Shown piece after piece: positions 36,001 to 47,263 of a stretch of DNA of 64,000 bases. The notes under the pieces were generated by a model. It was not told where the DNA came from. It worked only from the letters and a program-made list of their open reading frames with translations, and made no database searches. Each line of letters begins with the position of its first letter. The stretch's first letter is position 1. The DNA is from Dermatophagoides farinae. Taxonomy: Eukaryota; Arthropoda; Arachnida; Sarcoptiformes; Pyroglyphidae. Location: positions 191,001-255,000 of the forward strand of contig NC_134679.1 of assembly GCF_024713945.1 (NCBI RefSeq). The letters are read 5' to 3'. The translations under genes were made by a program, and so were the position numbers.

Positions 36001-37884
36001 ATATAAAAAAATGTGATACGTGGTGAATAGAATAAAAATTCTCCAAATGGTTTTGCTGAATTGCATCGCCTGATGTTGCTGCTGATGTTGCAGCTGTCAG
36101 TAGCATCCTTTTTTTCTGGTAGATACGAGACAAGCAATAACAATAACGTAGTAAAAGAAAAAAAATATAACACAACCAACAACAACAACAACAACAACAA
36201 CAACGACAACAACTAACCTCCCACACACAAACACACAAACAAACACACACGATATCAATGCAAAGTTTTTTTTGAATCGAAAATGTGTTTGTTTCCCCAA
36301 CTTCATTCCGGATCATCATCATCGTGTGATAATGATATTCGATTGGGCGCAAAATCAAATTTTTATCTCTGGTCATTCGGCAATACATGTTTGCCATGGT
36401 CGGTTTTATTATTATATTCGAAAACAAAATTGTCCGATAAATAATTGTTTAATGATAAAATCTCTCTGTGTGAAAGACATATGAGAAGAAATAAAAAAAA
36501 ATAGAAGCCTAAAAAAATCTGAAACGCAAATGCATAAAGCAGCAGCCTACTAAACAAAAAAAAATGAAAAACATACACACACAAACACACGAATGACAAA
36601 ATTGGAAATTCCTCGGGCCGTATCATTATCATCCTGGGAATTTCCCGACAAACTTTTTCACCAATTTCCTTCGCTTTGGTTTCACTGTTTTTTTTGGTTT
36701 TTAAACATCAAAAGCAAATAGATTATGGGGCCTAAAAAAACGAGAGAGAGAGAGCACCCTAGCTTAATTACAAAATCGATATTTGTAAGCAACGTCATCA
36801 TCAACAACACTGACGGCGACTAGAAGCAAAGCATAACTAGAAATAAAAAAAAACCGTTAGCATCCCTAGTTTAATGATTCAGTCAGTGAAAAAAAAGTTG
36901 GTATTCCTTGCTAAATAAATGGTTTTCACCCGAGAAAGAAAGAGAAAAAACCCAAAATACTAAACAAATGAAAAGGTTTTGTGCTTGCTTCAGTTCCATT
37001 ACTAAAATATTCCCTTTTTCTAACTCGTTGGTTGATGATTATGATGGTGATGTAGATTTTTCATTCGATTCCATTCTAACGAAACAGGGAGATGAATGAA
37101 GAAAAAGAAGAAAGAAAAGAGGAAGACGGTGGAAAAAAAGTTTCTCAAAACATTTCCATTATTTGAATGAACGGTCTGTTGTTGTTGTCGATTATTAAAC
37201 AATAATAATGAAAATTCTGAAAAATTCTGCCCAGAATCATCATCATCAACATCCTTAGCTAACACACACACACACACACACACAATGCAAGCAGGCACAA
37301 TTTTTCATCTTTATTCTACACAGTCTTATTATTCTCATTATTATCATTATATTCGCCCGAAAAAAGAATAACAATTTTTTTCTCAGAGGCTTTCCGTCAG
37401 TATTTCCGTTTTCTCCTATTTTTTTTTGTTCATTCATATAGCAAGAAAAAAAATTGACTACCAAATGAGCCAAAGAAAAAAGAAAAAAATAAGAAAAGAA
37501 AAAAACTTTGTAAATGAGATTACCGAAATAATTCTTGGTGGTGGTAAAAAAGTGGGTGAAAACGAGTAAAAAAGCAGAGAATAAAAAAGCATTGGAGAGA
37601 AAAGAGAATTTCCACCAAGCGATATTTATTGGGCCTATATTTCAAGAATGAATAAATGATGATAATAATAATGATCATCATCATTCATTCATTCAAAAGA
37701 AGCAAAAATAAAAAACTTTTGAATCTTCAATTGTCAATCATCATTATCATAGTCGTTTTTTTCATAACTTTGGAATTGGATTACATGTAGAATTTGTTGC
37801 GGAATAACAGTAATTTATTCAAGTTTTAGTTTGTTTCCAATGCAAAAAATCAAAACAAAAAACTTTTTCTTCATAAACATCAAA
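33008..37884. other. 4.9 kb gene-free stretch
   Basis: 5' flank of the GAB adaptor and 3' flank of the aquaporin. It carries (GTC)n near 33282, (CAA)n near 33690 and 36178, (GT)n near 35849-35869, (AC)n near 37262-37283 and many poly-A/T runs. Open frames here (for example 35843-36427) are microsatellite readings. Untranslated exons or enhancers could hide here, but nothing specific is visible. Confidence 0.45.
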
Positions 37885-40169
37885 TTAATATCGGGTACGA
37901 ATCAAATTTGGCTTATTTTGTGTTTCATTTATGAAATTATCACTATTATTAAGTGATGTTTTTTCATGATTAACAATCAAAAATTGTGTTTCATCATTAT
38001 CAAATTTTGGCTGTTGTTGTTGTTGTTGTCGTTGTTGTTTTTGTAGGCTAAAAATTGGTAATTCCGGTGTATCAAGAATTCGAATAGTTGTTGTTTCCAC
38101 TGGATTTAATGTTGATAATGATGCTGCTGGTGGTGATGTCATAGTTGTCGTTGTTGTTGTTGTTGTTGGTAGCAATGTTGATGATGACGATGATGAATTG
38201 TCCGGCTTTTCCATCATCATCATCATTGTTGTTGACGAGGATGGAATTGTTTTTTTTGGTTGTTGTTGTTGTGGCATTGATAAATTAGCTGTATTATTAT
38301 AATGGATCGATGCTGATGCAGCTGTTGTTATTGTTGTTGGATCAATCATTGTTCCAGAACACGATGATGATGATGATGATGTTGATGAAAGAATTGGTGA
38401 TGGTACTATTTGATGTATCGACGAGGATGACGATGATGATGATGATGACGATGGACGAGATAATGTTGTTGCTGTTGCTATTGATGAAATTGGTTTGATT
38501 GATCCAATATAATCATAGATAAGTCCACCAAATAGTCCGGCAAGCAATGGAGAAATCCAATAGATCTGTGGAAAATATTTTTTTTTCAGGTGAATTGAAT
38601 TGAATAATGAGATAAATTATCAATGATCTCTCTCACTCACTCACTGTCTGTGTGGTGCACATATACACGATGATGGATGATAAATTGATTATGTCAATAT
38701 ATCGTATATTGATCAATAATACATGTTTGAACAACTTAGACTTGAACTATGACTATGTTTGTGCATCGTTTATTTCAACTCGAGCATAAATTTTTCTTCT
38801 TTGAAAATGGTTAATATAGAGTAAACTAATGGAAAGTATTTCTAGTTTTTTTTTTGCTTTTTTTCATTCTAAAAAATGGCCACTCAAAATTCGCAACATC
38901 GATATCAACTATCCAACAACAATAATATTATTGAGATCAATCATCGATTGAGTAAACAAAGAATATATTTTCTCTATGTTATGTTCTCTCTCTCTCTAAT
39001 CAAACACTTGGATATGCAATCATGCACACCAACACACACACACGAACACAAGAATCTGAAATTGGAATTTTGTATTTTCTCATTTTCGTCAATCAACTTG
39101 CAGAAAATTGAAACTAAGATCAAAAAGAACAAGAAAATATTACCCAATGCAAACAATATTGTTCAGTCAAAATCGATATGGCCAATGCTTTTGCGGGATT
39201 CATTGATGCACCAGTTGCAACAAACTAAATCAATAAAAAAAATATTAATATATCGATTGATGAGTGAAAGAAAAAAATGAATGAATGAACAGCAACGACA
39301 ACTTACAGCAAACAAATGTCCGACTGTATAGGCAAATCCTATTGATAATGATTTTGATGAATCGATTATACAATTATAATTATTATTGATATTGATATTG
39401 CTATTATTGGTTAATTGTAAACGATTTGGGTCACAATTAGCTAGATAGGTGAGCACAATTAGAAATGTTGATAAAAATTCGAAACCAAAAATTTTCGTTG
39501 ATGACAGTGTTGGCGTGGAAGGCATTAATGGTATGATGGTATCGAAAAGATTCTGAACAACCATTATACCGAATAATGATGCTAGAAATTGTACGAATAA
39601 ATATGATATCAATCGTAATGTTGTTACACGCTCGGTAACATAAAGACCAATTGTAATAGCAATCGATAGATGACAACCACAAACATGTCCAGTACATTGT
39701 ATTAATGTTGCAACTGTTAGACCGATGGCCAATGAATTTTTCAATAATTCAATACTATTCAATTGCTGTTGTTGAGGTGGTTGTATATCATTTGTCAACG
39801 TTGTCGAAATCGTTGTTTGAGTTGTTGTAGTTGTAACAGCCAAAATACCACAGGTAAAAATCACATATAAAAATGTTGCTATAAATTCTGTACGTAATGA
39901 TTTCCAGAAACGATATTCAGTCAATTCTTTAGTCAGGGTCAATTTTTCAGGTAATGATTCAATATATGAACGCATTGCATTTGACATGACAAGATAAGAT
40001 TGTTGTTGATGATGATTCAATTTTTTATTATTTTCAATACTACCACCATTACTAGCATCATCATTATTGGCAAATGTTCGATGAATAGCCGGAGGTGAAG
40101 AATGTGTCAGCGTGACACTATTATTATTATATTATTATTATTGCTACTAAATTGATGATGTCGATCCAT
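37885..40169 (-). CDS. bib: big-brain-like aquaporin-family channel, at least 480 aa
   Basis: Exons 39307-39987 (or from 40169), 39144-39224 and 37885-38565, phase 0 throughout; the second intron is 578 bp. From ATG 39987 the product is 480 aa. TEYRFWKSLRTEFIATFLYV matches Big brain (TLEFWRSIISECLASFMYV), followed by GLTVATLIQCTGHVCGCHLS and FGFEFLSTFLIVLTYLANCDP. Six membrane helices end at SPLLAGLFGGLIYDYI (about 259-274), then a 200-aa Ser/Thr/Gln tail of the Big brain kind. The second pore motif GASMNPAK is at 232-239 with Lys in place of the usual filter Arg. The first NPA motif is replaced by SIA (108-110). Upstream of 39987 the frame stays open without ATG to an (AAT)n run at about 40115-40138. 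Beyond it, in another frame, is ATG 40169 (MDRHHQFSSNNN), so the true N-terminus probably lies there, one base out of phase. In flies Big brain acts in Notch signalling. Confidence 0.85.
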
Positions 40170-40669
40170 TGCTATATTATAAAATGTTTGTCGTGATTGC
40201 TAAATTATTTTTGCTATTTAACACGATCCATAATCGATCCATAACATCGTGATGAACATGACAAATATAATGTTGATGATGGTAGACCTATATGATGATG
40301 CGGATACGAATGATCGATGACACAACGATCCCGATTTTTTTATTCTGGTTTATTTTATTGGAAAAATGAGAATGTTGTCGAAAAAGTCGAGAAAAAACCA
40401 TATCAAATCAATATATTTGGTAATGTAACGGCATAAACAAAATTTGTTCTTTCTCTCTTTCTCTACAGTTGTTGTTTGGCTCATAACATAGTTTTTTTTG
40501 GTGGAATGTTGATGACAATTTTATTCTTGTCAAAACACCAACTACTATAGTAGTGTGTAATCTAATATAACCAAACATAAAAAAGAAAAACACGATGTTC
40601 TAGAATAATAATAAAAAGCTGTTGATGATGATGAAGGTTTTGTAGGGATTGGTTTCAGTAAATTTATAT

Positions 40670-40701
<32 letters not shown>

Positions 40702-41150
40702 TAAGTTATTGTTTTGTCATATACAAAATATAAATGACAATCGGGTGACAAAAATAAAAAAAAATCGAATGACAATGACACCGGATGATGATGATCAATT
40801 CAAAATATTGGTTTCAACACACACACACATACAAACAATAAATAAATCGATGAACTATGATTTGATCACAAAAACTGACAAACAACCATATAAATGAATG
40901 AATGAAAAATAAAATAAAACGGTCAAAATATGAAAAAAACAACGGCTAGGCGAATATGGGCTCCTGGAATACACTGAAGAAAAAAGTTCCTCATACATAC
41001 AATGAAAAAGTATTCTGGTAGCTGGGTTTTCCGCCGATACAGAGAATCCATATATTACCAAACACACGCACAGATGAAATGAAAGAAAGTAACTGAGAGA
41101 ACATAGTATAGTGAGATGAAATGAGAATCTTTGACACATGCGTTTTTCTG
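40170..41150. other. intergenic with microsatellites
   Basis: 5' flank of the aquaporin gene and left flank of the Copia element. It has a (CA)14 run at 40670-40697. No gene seen. Confidence 0.5.
40670..40697. repeat. (CA)n microsatellite
   Basis: A pure CA run of 14 units. Confidence 0.9.
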
Positions 41151-41155
41151 GAATT
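41151..41155. repeat. target-site duplication, left
   Basis: GAATT directly before the left LTR, repeated at 45628-45632 after the right LTR. Five bp is the usual Copia duplication. Confidence 0.85.
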
Positions 41156-41291
41156 TGTTGTAAAGTTTATTTTTCTTACCCGATGAGTGTTTTAACCTTT
41201 TAGTATTACATGTGTTTGATTTATATATAAATGAAAAACTCAATAAAAATAATAATGCTTATTGTTTGATTTTTGAAAAACAATCGCTTCA
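41156..41291 (+). repeat. Copia left LTR
   Basis: 136 bp, TG...CA, with a TATA-like stretch (TTTATATATAAAT) and an AATAAA in its right half. It matches the right LTR over its whole length. Confidence 0.92.
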
Positions 41292-41293
41292 TG

Positions 41294-41304
41294 TGGTAGC
41301 AGAG
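41294..41304 (+). other. primer-binding site (initiator tRNA-Met type)
   Basis: TGGTAGCAGAG begins 2 bp after the left LTR and is complementary to the 3' end of eukaryotic initiator tRNA-Met (..CTCTGCTA-CCA). Initiator tRNA-Met is the usual Copia primer. Confidence 0.7.
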
Positions 41305-41401
41305 CGTGGTTGATCGTTTTCTTTCACCCCTCTGGCTAATTGTTTTATTTTTTCATTTGTTTATTATTGAAAAAATATTATCTTAAATATTTGTGTTTGT
41401 C

Positions 41402-44400
41402 ATGACAAAGCCATCGTCAACCAGCGGTAATGACATGGACGCAACCATGAAGAAATTTATGGAAATGTTCATATCTATGAATTCTTCACGATCATCATCC
41501 GAGTCCAACATGGGACTGGAAACGTATGCATTCAGTCAAGTGACCAAATATGATGGTGCCAATATTAAAGAGTGGTCATCCTCGGTACAATCAGCGTTCC
41601 AAACATGTGGTAAGGAACATTTTCTTAAAAATGAACTTCCGACTGGCCATCCCGAATACTCTCTTTATCAGAGGTACTTTGGATTAATGAAATTTACATT
41701 TCAACCAAAGGTTCGGGATCATGTTGAACATCTGAAAACGGTGTTTCAACTATGGGATTATATGACTCGTTTCGAGAAAGATAATCGGGCTACAGCGGTA
41801 AGAAAATATATAAAGCTGGTTGGTACAAAGTATGAAGGTGGCGAACTTCGTCTTTGGCTTGAACAATTGACAGCTCGTTTTGAAGATGTCGAATCGGAGT
41901 GGCTACAAAACACTGAGAATTCTCGGTGCACCATCATCATCAGTATGTTACCACGACCAAAGTTCGAACGTCTGGCAGACAGACTGACGTCCAGAGATTC
42001 GTTGACAATGAAGGACATAATGAACGCATTCATCGAGGAGGACGAAAAAATGAAAACTGTTTCATCGAAACATGTGAGTAATCAGTCTGTCAATGCCATG
42101 AAGAAAAAATTCAACAAGAAATCATCTTCGTCATCAAAACGTAACGATGTGAAGTGTGATTACTGCAAAAGAAATGGTCATACTACTGATGATTGTCATA
42201 AACGTTTCTGGGATGAACATCATAAATCATCCACATCATCGTCATCCAGCCAATCAAATTCGAAACCATCGACATCATCATCTTCTGCATCATCAAAGTC
42301 ATCAAATGCCGCATCTACCAGCAAACATTCGGCTAAGTCCGTTATTCTTAAAAATGTTTGTAACACAAAAAGTGATTCATGGATCCTGGATTCAGGATCG
42401 ACAACACATGTGACATTCAACGAATCGGTGCTGGTTAACGCCAAGTCCAAACGGTGTGAGTTTGAGGCCGCTGGCGGAGAACCAATTATCTCAACAAAAA
42501 CTGGTGATACTGTGATTCATCCAAATGACAATGAACTTATGCTAAAAAATGTTGCATGTGGTGATTTTAATGCAAACTTGATATCTGTGTCTCAACTTAT
42601 GAGTGACGGTTATTCTGTGTTTTTTGATGGCCAATCGCCAGATAAAACAGCTTTCATCATCAAAAACCATGACATTAACATTGTGAATCCTATTGTGTCT
42701 GCTAATCAATCATCAGGTGTGTGGCTTCTTAAAAATCAACGCAAACAAACATGTTACAATCTGTGGCATTATCGTCTAGGCCATTGCGGCAAAAATATTC
42801 TAAATCAAATCGCCAAACAATCATCATGTGTTAAAATTGATAATGACAACTGTGATGCGTGTCTGAAAAATAAATCTGTGTCTGTGCCACATAAACAACC
42901 AATGATCTATGATGATGTGAACATTTTTGAATTTCTTCATGTTGACTTGTGGGAAAGCCCAGTGTTATCAGCGGGTGGAAGTAAATATGGTTTACTTGTG
43001 GTTGATCATCGTACACGTTTCTGTTTCGGTATTTCAATTCCGTCTAAATCTGATGCAACTGAAGCGTTAATTAATTTTATCACTGATCATCAACGTCGAT
43101 ACAAGAAAAATGGACGAAAAGTATGTTATATCAGATCTGATTGTGGTAAAGAGTTCGTCAATCATCAAATGGAAGAATTTTGCTCAGAAAATGGCATCAA
43201 TCATCAAACTACTGTTGGCTACGCGCCACAGCAAAATGGAATCGTAGAAAGAATGAATAGAACTGTTTTTGGTACTGTTCGTACTCTTCTAAATTCAGCC
43301 AACATGGACCACAAATATTGGGCTGAAGCTATGTCTACTGCTATTTATCTGATAAACATTTGGGTTCGTGATTCTGGCTCATCTCCATTTGAATTGTTTT
43401 TCGGTCATAAACCATCCTACGGTCATTTGCATACGTTTGGATGTGTTGCTTATCATCATCAACCAAAACAAAAACGAACATCGAAACTCGATCCAACTTC
43501 AACAAAATTGGTATTCATCGGATATACAAATTCAAAAGTGAATTATCGTCTTCTTGATCCATCTGATGATAAAATAGTGATTACAAATGATGTGAAATTT
43601 TGTGAGAATGAGATGTATTTTAAATGTGACTCATCATCATCATCTAATGTCGATCAATCAACATCATCTTCATCTTCTTTTATCAATCCAAGATTTTTAC
43701 ATGATAACAGTTTAACAAGTGATAGTGATAGTGATAGTGATAGTGTTATTGACAATACTCATGATTCATCTACAGTTTCGATACCAGCTTCATTTTCACC
43801 ATCATCTTCGTCAACACAAAACGATAACGGATCAACAAGTATTTTTTCTGATGTTGAAACACCATCTATCGATGATATTTCTGCGACTACAGATTCAGAA
43901 TCAGTAGATCATCATATTTTACCACGTCGATCAAATCGAGAGAACAGGGGAGTTCCCCCGAACAGATTTGGTTACAAATGCGTGAATTCATATATCATAC
44001 CATCAACCTACGATGAAGCTCTAAAATTACCAGATTCGAAACAATGGCTGGATGCTATAAATTGTGAAATTAATCAGTTGCAAAAATATTCTGTATTCAA
44101 AAAAGTGCCATTTGATAAATCCAAGAAGGTGATACCAACGAAATGGATCTTTACTAGAAAACGAACTGGTGCATACAAAGCAAGGCTTGTTGCTTGTGGT
44201 TATCGACAGATGTATGGTATTGATTACATGGAAACAGCTTCACCAACACCTGATCGATCTTTGACAAACATATTGCTGGCATGGGCCAAAACATTTAATC
44301 ATAAAGTACGACAATTAGATGTACGAACGGCATTTTTAAATGCTGAATTATCTGAACCAGTTTATGTTCGTCCACCATCCGGTTTTGATAACAATGGTTT

Positions 44401-45469
44401 GCTGAAACTTGAAAAAGCTTTGTATGGTCTAAAGCAGAGTCCGTTGGCATGGTATAAAACCATATCAAATTATTTGTTGTCAATTGGCTTTGAGAAATGT
44501 GTTACCGATAAATGTCTATTCAAAAAAGGTGACGTCATTCTGTTGCTTTATGTTGATGATATCATCATGGTTGGTCCTAATGAATCTATGCTAAATTCGA
44601 TCATCAATGAATTGGAAAATAAATTTGAAATCACTGATATTGGCAACATCGGTGACTATCTTGGAATTACTATCAAGGAATTTCCTGATAGGTTTGAATT
44701 GAATCAATCTAGTTATATCAACAAGGTGCTAGAAGAATTTAATATGGTGGATTGCAAACCATCTAAAGTTCCAATGTCTTTTCTTTATGAAACCATTGAG
44801 GATGAAGAAATTGACATGAATCTTCCCGTGCAGAAATTAATTGGGTGTCTTCTTTATATTGCCAATAGAACCAGACCTGACATTTGTTTCTCTGTCAACT
44901 GGCTTTCTCGATTTATGACGAAACCAACAGCCTCGTTGTTTAAAGCTTGCAAGAATATTTTACGTTATTTATCATCTACGATTAATAAAAATCTTGTTAT
45001 CGGGTCGTTGGATTCAACACTGACCGTATACACTGATGCCAGCTTTGGTCAAGGTGTTTCTAAACGTTCAACTTCTGGTGTAATCGTCCGTTGTGGGATG
45101 TCGACTCTAACTTGGAGATGTTGTCGCCAATCGAAATTATCTACATCGAGTTGTGAGGCGGAATCCAGAGCTTTATTGGATGGGCATAACATCATGAAAC
45201 CAATACGTGAAATTTTGGACTTTATGAGTTATATGACTAATGTTATTTTCCGTTGTGATAACAAGTCTGCCATTCAAATTTTTACTGGAAGCACGATGAA
45301 GAGATCCAGACATTTTGACATAGAAATCAAAAAGCTCGTGGAGATTTTTTCAGATGATCCTTCTATGTCTGTCGATTTTGTTTCTACTGATATTCAATTA
45401 GCAGATGGGTTAACTAAACCCTTTAGCAAAAATAATTTATGTATTTTCTTTGATTCTTTGTTTTTATGA
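41402..45469 (+). CDS. Copia gag-pol polyprotein, 1355 aa
   Basis: One continuous frame from ATG 41402. Parts in order: a gag region with a UBN2-like fold and a CCHC knuckle (CDYCKRNGHTTDDC, near residue 252); an aspartic protease (WILDSGSTTHVT); the GAG-pre-integrase and HHCC zinc region (HYRLGH ... CDACLKNK); an integrase core with its DDE residues (FLHVDLWES, IRSDCGKEF and the Glu near GIVERMNRT); a reverse transcriptase with the LLYVDDIIMV catalytic box; and RNase H (VYTDASFG ... ADGLTKPF). All sit in one frame, as in Drosophila copia. It looks whole. Confidence 0.95.
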   Translation: MTKPSSTSGNDMDATMKKFMEMFISMNSSRSSSESNMGLETYAFSQVTKYDGANIKEWSSSVQSAFQTCGKEHFLKNELPTGHPEYSLYQRYFGLMKFTFQPKVRDHVEHLKTVFQLWDYMTRFEKDNRATAVRKYIKLVGTKYEGGELRLWLEQLTARFEDVESEWLQNTENSRCTIIISMLPRPKFERLADRLTSRDSLTMKDIMNAFIEEDEKMKTVSSKHVSNQSVNAMKKKFNKKSSSSSKRNDVKCDYCKRNGHTTDDCHKRFWDEHHKSSTSSSSSQSNSKPSTSSSSASSKSSNAASTSKHSAKSVILKNVCNTKSDSWILDSGSTTHVTFNESVLVNAKSKRCEFEAAGGEPIISTKTGDTVIHPNDNELMLKNVACGDFNANLISVSQLMSDGYSVFFDGQSPDKTAFIIKNHDINIVNPIVSANQSSGVWLLKNQRKQTCYNLWHYRLGHCGKNILNQIAKQSSCVKIDNDNCDACLKNKSVSVPHKQPMIYDDVNIFEFLHVDLWESPVLSAGGSKYGLLVVDHRTRFCFGISIPSKSDATEALINFITDHQRRYKKNGRKVCYIRSDCGKEFVNHQMEEFCSENGINHQTTVGYAPQQNGIVERMNRTVFGTVRTLLNSANMDHKYWAEAMSTAIYLINIWVRDSGSSPFELFFGHKPSYGHLHTFGCVAYHHQPKQKRTSKLDPTSTKLVFIGYTNSKVNYRLLDPSDDKIVITNDVKFCENEMYFKCDSSSSSNVDQSTSSSSSFINPRFLHDNSLTSDSDSDSDSVIDNTHDSSTVSIPASFSPSSSSTQNDNGSTSIFSDVETPSIDDISATTDSESVDHHILPRRSNRENRGVPPNRFGYKCVNSYIIPSTYDEALKLPDSKQWLDAINCEINQLQKYSVFKKVPFDKSKKVIPTKWIFTRKRTGAYKARLVACGYRQMYGIDYMETASPTPDRSLTNILLAWAKTFNHKVRQLDVRTAFLNAELSEPVYVRPPSGFDNNGLLKLEKALYGLKQSPLAWYKTISNYLLSIGFEKCVTDKCLFKKGDVILLLYVDDIIMVGPNESMLNSIINELENKFEITDIGNIGDYLGITIKEFPDRFELNQSSYINKVLEEFNMVDCKPSKVPMSFLYETIEDEEIDMNLPVQKLIGCLLYIANRTRPDICFSVNWLSRFMTKPTASLFKACKNILRYLSSTINKNLVIGSLDSTLTVYTDASFGQGVSKRSTSGVIVRCGMSTLTWRCCRQSKLSTSSCEAESRALLDGHNIMKPIREILDFMSYMTNVIFRCDNKSAIQIFTGSTMKRSRHFDIEIKKLVEIFSDDPSMSVDFVSTDIQLADGLTKPFSKNNLCIFFDSLFL

Positions 45470-45491
45470 ATCATCGGGTAACAGGGGAGCA

Positions 45492-45627
45492 TGTTGTAAA
45501 GTTTATTTTTCTTACCCGATGAGTGTTTTAACCTTTTAGTATTACATGTGTTTGATTTATATATAAATGAAAAACTCAATAAAAATAATAATGCTTATTG
45601 TTTGATTTTTGAAAAACAATCGCTTCA
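45492..45627 (+). repeat. Copia right LTR
   Basis: 136 bp, matching the left LTR over its whole length, followed by the GAATT duplication at 45628-45632. Confidence 0.92.
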
Positions 45628-45632
45628 GAATT
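45628..45632. repeat. target-site duplication, right
   Basis: GAATT, the partner of 41151-41155. Confidence 0.85.
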
Positions 45633-47263
45633 TATGTTCTTTATTTTCTTCATTTTTTGTTTTTCACATTCATTTTCTCTTTTACTTTTTTTTCTAGTTG
45701 TCCGAACGAATAATGTGCCTAGACAGACACACACACAATGGTAAATGGTGAAAATAAAACCAGTAACCAGCCCAACCAAAGAAAAAAACAACACAAGCAA
45801 GCAATTCATCTAATGTTCGTGGGTCGTTTTTTCATTTCATCTTCTCTTCTGATTCCCACACATTCTCTTCTCTTTTCCGTTCTCTTTTTTCGATTCGTGT
45901 GTTTGTCTATGTTTTGCTTAATTCGATCTTTTTCCATTCATTCTATAATTTTCTATTTTGGCATTTTGTGTATACGGCAATTCCCAAGATATTACGAAGG
46001 ATTCGAATTCGAAGCATTTTTTCAATGTTGATATGTCACATTGAAATATAGACGTAGAAAGAATTCAAACCAGAATCATTATGAACTTTATTCGCGTATA
46101 GAATGAATGAATTGAATCAAAGTGAATGGAATGATATACACGAATGGAATACCAACAACAACAACAACAACAATAACAACAACGATAAAAACGACCAACG
46201 AATATTTGAATGTGTTACGACGACACGAATAGCAGAAAAAAACATGAAAAAGAAAATAAAAAATCGAAATGAAATAAATAAAATAAAAATCGAAAGAATC
46301 GAAATAAACAAAGTACAATGCATAGTGTAATAAATGTGGGCCAAATAATGTTGTTGTTGTTCCAACAACAACAAACAGTGAAAAAAAATCTCAATTGCAT
46401 ACCATGGATGGGTAATTTGTTATTCGATTTCCTAGAAAAATTCAACATCATTTGGTAAAATTGGTCCAAAACATGAAGAGAAAAAGGAAAATGAAATTCA
46501 ATTTAACCATTTGAAATCATCAACATTCAAGACAAAATTCAGGACAAAAAGAGAGAGAGAGAAACAATTTGTAACAAAAGACACAAAACACAAAGACAAA
46601 AAAAAGTTTGTTGAAGAAATTGAAGAAAACCTCATTATTCTGGCACGCAAATAATTATTATGTAATATGAACGTTTTTTACGAGAATTTTCTGAAAAATT
46701 TCCGTTTCATTTTTATAGTTGTTTATGTTTATTTCTTCTTATGACTATGCATGGTTAGAATTTTTTGTGTGTGTGCATGCGTGTATTAAATTAATTGAAA
46801 TGAACAAAATTTTTTAGAAAGAGACAGTGTTATAATGGCAACATTCATACATATAAATGGTGATAATGATATTTTTTCATGGTGTGGATAAAAATATTTG
46901 AAAAAAAACACAAAATGATTGATATGAAATATGATCATGATGCAACATACACAAACACAAAAAGACAAGGACATGGTAAAAGTAAACGACAAGACTACAA
47001 CAGGATATGGACAAATAAATCAATGATTGAATGAAACAAATAAACAGAACAGAAATTAAAAAAAACGGATGTGAAAATGGTGAAATGATGTAACAAACGG
47101 GAAAAATCATGGATTACAAAATTGTTTTAGCTGAATTGCAAAAAAATAATTATTCAAAGATTAAATAGATTCAGGACTACCACTTCTACAAATAGATTCG
47201 GGAATTTTTTTTGAATTCCCGAGAATTAAGCAAACACACATAGACAGACATATATATTGGGAT
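45633..47263. other. intergenic, no gene seen
   Basis: AT-rich DNA with a (CAA)n run near 46155-46185. Open frames on both strands are readings of this run or are hydrophobic low-complexity frames. Confidence 0.5.

Larger units (their letters stand above)
41156..45627 (+). mobile_element. Ty1/Copia LTR retrotransposon, whole-looking
   Basis: A 4472-bp element with two 136-bp LTRs (41156-41291 and 45492-45627) that start with TG, end with CA and look identical base for base by eye. It is flanked by the 5-bp duplication GAATT. A primer-binding site, one long gag-pol frame and a purine-rich stretch (AGGGGAGCA) before the right LTR are in the canonical order. The integrase-before-reverse-transcriptase order makes it Copia (Pseudoviridae-like), not Gypsy. 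It looks whole, with no breaks seen. Identical LTRs imply a very recent insertion. It lies in intergenic DNA between the big-brain-like gene and the Gly-rich secreted gene. Confidence 0.95.

Noticed and set aside
35843-36427. 194-codon minus-strand open frame
   Set aside because: It reads (GTT)n, (CA)n and (GT)n tracts as poly-Cys, Val and His-Thr, and has no domain or splice context.
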